From Candidatus Omnitrophota bacterium (GTDB lineage: Bacteria > Omnitrophota > Gorgyraeia > Gygaellales > Profunditerraquicolaceae): a DNA stretch of 6,425 nt. Within the stretch, counting starts at the first letter, position 1; each line of letters starts with the position of its first letter. Of this stretch, positions 6,402 to 6,425 are shown piece by piece. Under the pieces are notes generated by a model, which saw only the letters and a program-made list of their open reading frames with translations, was not told the DNA's origin and ran no database searches. A program made the translations under genes and the position numbers. The stretch is from positions 1 through 6,425 of the forward strand of contig VGKF01000053.1 of assembly GCA_016867175.1 (NCBI GenBank), in the 5' to 3' direction.

Positions 6402-6425
6402 CCCTATGGGAAATCCCAAATAAGT

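Noticed and set aside
6407..6418. Inverted repeat TGGG-AAAT-CCCA as a terminator
   Set aside because: The stem is only four to five base pairs with a tiny loop, and no T run follows within the window.
6406..6423. Short ATG frame after the last gene (five codons then TAA)
   Set aside because: It has no ribosome binding site and is too short to support as a gene. The next real gene, if any, begins beyond the window.

Overview
The window carries five complete genes, all on the + strand, packed with 25, 30, -1 and 11 bases between them. It reads as one operon-like run: clpP, a class V (alanine-glyoxylate/serine-pyruvate type) aminotransferase, serA, a large exported multidomain protein, and a homocitrate/isopropylmalate-synthase-family enzyme. 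No gap exceeds 30 bases. I see no tRNA, rRNA, mobile element, CRISPR array or long repeat. The promoter must lie upstream of base 1, and no terminator is visible in the 24 bases after the last stop.

The organism is a bacterium with strong AAGGAG/AGGAGG ribosome binding sites, moderate GC and frequent AGG/AGA arginine codons. The exported protein has a cleavable-type signal peptide and disulfide-type domains, which suggests an envelope with periplasmic thiol chemistry. The mix of clpP, a non-SerC aminotransferase beside serA, and a NifV-like synthase fits an uncultivated anaerobic lineage such as Omnitrophota or a deltaproteobacterial relative. This is a low-confidence impression from gene style, not a demonstrated placement.

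Layout: 1-612 is clpP with its ribosome binding site at the window edge. 638-1774 plus 1805-3388 is a pair that would convert 3-phosphoglycerate to 3-phosphohydroxypyruvate (SerA) and then probably to phosphoserine (the aminotransferase); no SerB phosphatase is present. 3388-5154 starts inside the serA stop codon and encodes a secreted protein. It joins a metallophosphatase fold that has lost most of its metal ligands, a cysteine-rich segment, a thioredoxin-like domain with CLNC, and a DsbA/GILT-like domain whose own CxxC is gone. 5166-6401 is an acyl-CoA-dependent aldol-type synthase without the leucine-sensing domain; its 2-oxoacid substrate cannot be fixed from sequence alone.

Four genes are conventional. 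The exported protein at 3388-5154 is the least ordinary object here, through its domain combination, its pattern of lost catalytic residues and its tight coupling to a cytoplasmic serine-biosynthesis gene.
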